Positions 61,614 to 64,000 of a DNA stretch of 64,000 bases are shown piece after piece (position 1 is the stretch's first letter; every line of letters starts with the position of its first letter). Source of the stretch: Catelliglobosispora koreensis DSM 44566 (GTDB lineage: Bacteria; Actinomycetota; Actinomycetes; Mycobacteriales; Micromonosporaceae). The notes beneath the pieces are model-generated. The model saw only the letters and a list, made by a program, of their open reading frames with translations, did no database searches and was not told the origin of the DNA. The stretch is taken from positions 97,543 through 161,542 of the forward strand of contig NZ_KB903289.1 of assembly GCF_000379685.1 (NCBI RefSeq), read 5' to 3'. The position numbers and the translations under genes are program-made.

Positions 61614-62303
61614 TTACCAGGGTGCGGCGGCCAGGCGGTCGGCGCAGATGCGCTGGTCGTCTGGGTCGGCGACGGCTTGCACGGCCCGTTCGGCCTCGGT
61701 GCGAAGCCGGCCGGAGTCTGGCGAGCCGGACAGGGACGCGACGCGTGCCAGGGCTTCGGCGGCGAAGGCACGGTCCCAGTCGGCGAACGCTGCCGGGTGT
61801 GCCTCGATCAGCTCGGCATAGCGGGCCGCGTGCCGGGCCGCCACGTCGAGCAGGCCGGTCGCGGCCGCGACGCTGGCGATCAGGTGCTCACCGCGGCCGT
61901 GATTGGCGACCGTGCCGACTTGCATCCAGTGATACGTCGACGCGTACGCCGCGTAAAGCGCCTGTTCCCGGTCAGCGGCCGGGCTCGCGGCGGACAGGCC
62001 GCCGTCGAGCAGGTCCCAGGTTTCGTTGTTGAGCTCCACGGCGAACCAGCGGTTGAGGTCCTTGCCGCCGCTTTGCTGCGTGACCACGGCGGCGACGAGA
62101 TCGCGCCAGGACGCGAAGCCGTGCTCACGGGCGATCACTAGCTGCGCGTCGCGCAACGAGATCTCACCGGCCGCGTCCGGGTGCACGGAGTTGATGCGGG
62201 CGCTGGCGGCCGGGTTGCCGCCGACGTAAGCCCGGCGCAACTCTTTGGCCTGGGCACGCAGCTGACCGGCGTCGGCGTTGGCGGGCAGTGTTTTGGCTGT
62301 CAT
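61614..62303 (-). CDS. Protein with ankyrin-associated N-terminal motif, unknown function
   Basis: A 229-residue protein. The N-terminal LRAQAKELRRAYVGGNPAAS then SLRDAQLVIAREHGFASWRDL is the short motif often found at the start of ankyrin-repeat proteins, but no ankyrin repeats follow. The rest (NRWFAVELNNETWDLLDGG, YASTYHWMQVGTVANHGRGE) is helical. Function is unknown. ATG 62303 has GGAG upstream; the frame to 62354 adds only a non-conserved stretch. Confidence 0.65.
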   Translation of the reverse strand: MTAKTLPANADAGQLRAQAKELRRAYVGGNPAASARINSVHPDAAGEISLRDAQLVIAREHGFASWRDLVAAVVTQQSGGKDLNRWFAVELNNETWDLLDGGLSAASPAADREQALYAAYASTYHWMQVGTVANHGRGEHLIASVAAATGLLDVAARHAARYAELIEAHPAAFADWDRAFAAEALARVASLSGSPDSGRLRTEAERAVQAVADPDDQRICADRLAAAPW

Positions 62304-62463
62304 GTTGTCTCCATCGTCACCCGGGTCCGCTGCGACCGGGCGCGACAGGGTCAACGCGCATGGCTACGCAAAGTGGTGAAGGAATCCAGGTGCACTCGGT
62401 GCTTGCCGCGGACGGGAGGCGCCCTGGTGCGCGCTGCGCCCCAGAATACACATCAGCGCCGGC

Positions 62464-62494
62464 TTGACCTAGAGCGCACTCGAGCTGGAAGGCT
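62464..62494 (+). promoter_or_regulatory. Probable MerR-type promoter/operator
   Basis: TTGACC at 62464-62469 and AAGGCT at 62489-62494 are 19 bases apart, the long spacing of MerR-controlled promoters. Between them lies the imperfect palindrome CTAGAGC-GC-ACTCGAG. The start codon at 62501 would be close to the transcription start. Confidence 0.5.
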
Positions 62495-62500
62495 TGCGGT

Positions 62501-62899
62501 ATGGAAGACGGCCTGAGCGTTGGGGAAGCTGCCGCCAAGGTGGGGCTCACGGCGTACACGCTGCGCTGGTATGAACAAGTGGGACTTCTGGAACCCATTC
62601 CGCGCGACAGTGCGGGGCGGCGGCGGTATCGGCTAAGCGATATCGAGCGGCTGGACCTGCTGACCAAGATGCGCGCCACGGGCATGCCGGTGCGGGACAT
62701 GGTCCGCTACATCACGCTGGTGCGCGAAGGTGATGCCACGCGCGCCGAACGGCTGGCGATGATGGAACGCCACCGCACCGCTGTGCTTCAGCAAATCGAT
62801 GACCTGCAACGAGATCTGGCCGTCATCGACCGCAAAATCGACCGCTACCGGGGGTTCGAAGGTGTTGCAGGCAAGAAGGCTGGGCCGCGGCGGCCCTGA
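62501..62899 (+). CDS. MerR-family transcriptional regulator
   Basis: A 132-residue regulator: SVGEAAAKVGLTAYTLRWYE is the winged helix, followed by RRRYRLSDIERLDLLTKMRATGM and a coiled-coil dimerisation helix (MMERHRTAVLQQIDDLQRDL). There is no metal-binding cysteine set, so it belongs to the group beside oxidoreductases. It overlaps the downstream aldo/keto reductase gene by 38 bases and probably controls it. Confidence 0.9.
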   Translation: MEDGLSVGEAAAKVGLTAYTLRWYEQVGLLEPIPRDSAGRRRYRLSDIERLDLLTKMRATGMPVRDMVRYITLVREGDATRAERLAMMERHRTAVLQQIDDLQRDLAVIDRKIDRYRGFEGVAGKKAGPRRP

Positions 62900-63836
62900 G
62901 ATTCCCGCCATTGGCCTGGGCTGCATGGGAATGAGCATGCATTATGGGGTACGCGATGAGCCCGCCTCACTGGCCACCTTAGAGCGTGCGCTGGAGCTTG
63001 GCGTCACTCACCTGGACACGTCAGCGTCCTACGGCGACGGCCATAACGAGGAGCTGCTGGGCAGGTTCCTGCGCGGACGGCGTGATCAGGTGTTCCTGGC
63101 GACCAAGTTCGCGATCCGCCGTGACGGTGGGGTGCACCGGGTTGATTCGAGCCCGCAGTGGGCCCGCGAGTCCTGTGAGCAGTCTCTGGCACGGCTGGGC
63201 ACCGACGTCATCGACCTGTTCTATCTGCACCGGCGCAACCCTTCGGTGCCGGTCGAAGAGACAGTCGCGGCGATGGCACAGCTGGTGGCCGACGGCAAAG
63301 TCCGCCACCTCGGCCTGTCGGAAGTGAACGCTGACACGATTCGGCGGGCTCATGCGGTGCACCCGATCGCGGCGTCGCAGATCGAATACTCGATGTTCAG
63401 CCGGGAGATCGAGTCAACGGTGCTGCCGGTGTGCCGTGAGCTGGGGATTTCGACGGTCGCCTACGCGCCGGTCGGCCGTGGCCTGATCACCGGGAAGGTC
63501 ACCACGGTGGAGACCTTGCCGGATACTGATTCGCGGCGTAACCATCCGCGGTTCGATGGCTCCAACTTGGACCATAATCTCGCTCTCGTCGAGCGCGTGC
63601 GCGAGATCGCTACGCAGGCCGGCTGCACCGCGGCGCAGCTGGCGATCGCGTGGGTGCTGGCTCAGGGCGACGATATCGTGACCATCCCGGGGACGAAAAC
63701 CATTGCGTACCTTGAAGAAAACACGGCCGCCGATGCGGTTCGCCTGACCCGTGAGCAGCTGGCCGAGATTTCCGCGCTTGGCCCGGCGGCGGGGGATCGT
63801 CTCAACGCCTTCGCCCGGACCCTGGTCGGCCATTAG
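62862..63836 (+). CDS. Aldo/keto reductase (AKR13-like)
   Basis: A 324-residue NADPH-dependent reductase. The tetrad is Asp and Tyr in LDTSASYGDGHNEELLG, Lys in FLATKFAI and His in LFYLHRRNP. GRGLITGK and IPGTKTIAYLEENTAAD line the cofactor site. The substrate is unknown. GTG 62862 within the merR gene has GAAGG just upstream; the longer frame from 62799 is entirely within merR. Confidence 0.9.
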   Translation: MLQARRLGRGGPEIPAIGLGCMGMSMHYGVRDEPASLATLERALELGVTHLDTSASYGDGHNEELLGRFLRGRRDQVFLATKFAIRRDGGVHRVDSSPQWARESCEQSLARLGTDVIDLFYLHRRNPSVPVEETVAAMAQLVADGKVRHLGLSEVNADTIRRAHAVHPIAASQIEYSMFSREIESTVLPVCRELGISTVAYAPVGRGLITGKVTTVETLPDTDSRRNHPRFDGSNLDHNLALVERVREIATQAGCTAAQLAIAWVLAQGDDIVTIPGTKTIAYLEENTAADAVRLTREQLAEISALGPAAGDRLNAFARTLVGH

Positions 63837-64000
63837 CTAAAAGGCCGGTGTCGTAGGCGGGGTGGCCGATGGGCCGGCCGCACCGTCGTTGTCCCAGACG
63901 ATGAGGTAGACCGTTACGGTCTCGGTGCTGTCGAGGTCGAACATCAGCTCACGGTGGACGCTGGTCAAGGTTTGCAAGGCGACACCACTGACGTTGACGG
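63837..64000 (-). CDS. Partial gene: C-terminal 54 codons of a beta-rich protein
   Basis: The frame is open from the right edge to a TAG at 63837-63839. It encodes VNVSGVALQTLTSVHRELM and ETVTVYLIVWDNDGAAGPS, ending in a Pro/Thr-rich tail. The strands suggest an extracellular beta-sandwich domain. Too little is present to name it. Confidence 0.5.
   Translation of the reverse strand, partial: VNVSGVALQTLTSVHRELMFDLDSTETVTVYLIVWDNDGAAGPSATPPTTPAF

Overview
The window is high-GC DNA (an impression of roughly 63-65%, not computed) from an actinobacterium. Supporting this are the SARP/AfsR-type regulator, a diheme SdhCAB operon, the actinobacterial form of MraY, an ABATE/CGNR regulator, HAF-repeat secreted proteins and many genes that appear to start without a 5' leader. 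I cannot name the species. A soil actinomycete of a Micromonosporales- or Glycomycetales-like group is a guess. I saw no rRNA, tRNA, CRISPR array, insertion sequence or prophage.

Layout. 1-8.3 kb: remnant of an ECF sigma gene, a group of envelope genes (serine beta-lactamase-like hydrolase, LPVTG-anchored Ser/Thr-rich protein, Ntn-hydrolase-like lipoprotein), a class V aminotransferase and a NarL-type two-component system. 8.4-13.7 kb: a D-alanine module, with a 50-codon ORF, alanine racemase, D-Ala-D-Ala ligase and VanX-like dipeptidase in a tightly coupled operon, then an EamA exporter and a divergent MocR regulator around a three-box operator. 13.8-26.3 kb: a membrane/propeller-like protein, a GH109-like Tat enzyme, a CGNR regulator with VOC and PNPOx-like genes, SARP-NB-ARC regulator, TfoX-like protein, aldo/keto reductase, secreted proteins and a lone mraY. 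26.4-34.6 kb: a compact type IV pilus locus (pilin, PilT, PilB, PilC, two minor pilins, a PilX-like protein and convergent prepilin peptidase). 34.6-42.6 kb: TetR, a frameshifted DSBA-like gene, a secreted S1 protease, a sigma-like/TM/HAF-like fusion, a predicted RHH-SRPBCC operon, GNAT, phosphotransferase and LysR. 42.6-46.1 kb: sdhCAB. 46.1-52.4 kb: kinase-like and hydrolase genes, HIT protein, then an unrecognised 776-residue protein overlapping a PhoD-like phosphatase gene. 52.5-58.2 kb: aspT-asdA-aspT (aspartate/alanine exchange with aspartate decarboxylation) and ndk. 58.3-64 kb: VOC, membrane protein, O-methyltransferase, DUF2785-like protein and a MerR/aldo-keto reductase pair.

The D-alanine operon and the aspartate decarboxylase locus both handle alanine, but a functional link is only inference. 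A recurring start architecture stands out: TANNNT-like hexamer, 6 or 7 bases, then ATG/GTG. It occurs before more than a dozen genes and was used here to choose starts. Best candidates for something new are the 776-residue protein/PhoD-like pair (48065-52430), the sigma-like membrane fusion (37361-38854), and the small predicted RHH regulator whose start lies inside an 11-bp inverted repeat (39521-39552).
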